Shown piece after piece: positions 40,030-40,072 of a stretch of DNA of 40,072 nt. Every line of letters starts with the position of its first letter. Position 1 is the stretch's first letter. The stretch lies in assembly GCA_946553025.1 (NCBI GenBank), contig CAMNRM010000049.1, forward strand, positions 1 through 40,072, written 5' to 3'. The DNA comes from an uncultured Clostridium sp. (lineage in GTDB: Bacteria; Bacillota; Clostridia; Lachnospirales; Lachnospiraceae). Under the pieces are notes generated by a model. That model ran no database searches, was not told the DNA's origin, and saw only the letters and a list, made by a program, of their open reading frames with translations. The position numbers were made by a program, and so were the translations under genes.

Positions 40030-40072
40030 AATGTATAGGTAAATCTGTTGCAAAATGTATAGTTTTTGCAAA

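Overview
The window looks like a chromosomal segment of an anaerobic, Gram-positive, spore-forming Clostridia member, most likely Lachnospiraceae. This rests on the gap-pgk-tpiA-gpmI glycolytic run, the LL-diaminopimelate aminotransferase (DapL) route, a glnA gene followed by an ANTAR regulator, a DUF5688 protein, a YtvI-like sporulation membrane protein, and FeoA/FeoB with strong AGGAGG ribosome binding sites. Species cannot be named from sequence alone.

Layout. 1-1100 is debris of mobile elements: a serine-recombinase fragment, a tyrosine-integrase fragment, one small orphan ORF and dispersed palindromes. 1101-5791 holds the SOS-controlled uvrB (with a readable LexA box) and the ferrous iron operon feoAB. 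5832-9414 is a leftward block: a DUF5688 protein, a small unknown protein, tRNA-Ser(CGA) and a PurF-like protein that lacks the glutaminase cysteine. 9792-12426 has an exported amidase and a Na/Pi cotransporter. 12559-17615 is lower glycolysis (gap, pgk, tpiA, gpmI). 17715-21228 has two aminotransferases and a YtvI/AI-2E membrane protein. 21273-27263 is the cell envelope: a DUF4349 lipoprotein, an L,D-transpeptidase and an LCP ligase. 27312-31549 is nitrogen and lysine/peptidoglycan precursor metabolism (glnA, ANTAR regulator, dapF, dapL). 31811-33778 is a leftward Lsa-type ABC-F ribosome protection gene with a long, structured, drug-inducible-looking leader. 33941-34705 is an amidase-SPOR protein. 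34831-39794 is one operon: circularly permuted ATP-grasp, alpha-E protein, transglutaminase-like protein, and two M14 (AstE/AspA) proteins. The right edge carries a small promoter-hairpin-hydrophobic peptide unit resembling a type I toxin.

The most interesting signals are these. (1) A roughly 117-138 bp structured element occurs twice in full (17436-17552 on +, 31578-31715 on -) and once as a fragment near 12443. The two full copies differ in sequence, but their paired arms change together and both keep a GNRA-type loop, so this is a candidate undescribed RNA or structured mobile repeat. (2) The ATP-grasp/alpha-E/transglutaminase operon joins a peptide-amidoligase-type module to a pair of M14 amidohydrolases, one with all zinc ligands and one with both histidines lost, behind a promoter and an early terminator. 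(3) The ABC-F gene has a complete translational-attenuator layout: uORF, anti-sequestor, and a 9-bp hairpin over the Shine-Dalgarno site. (4) A 26-bp palindrome occurs in about ten copies, all outside intact genes.

All calls come from reading sequence; no database search or folding program was run.
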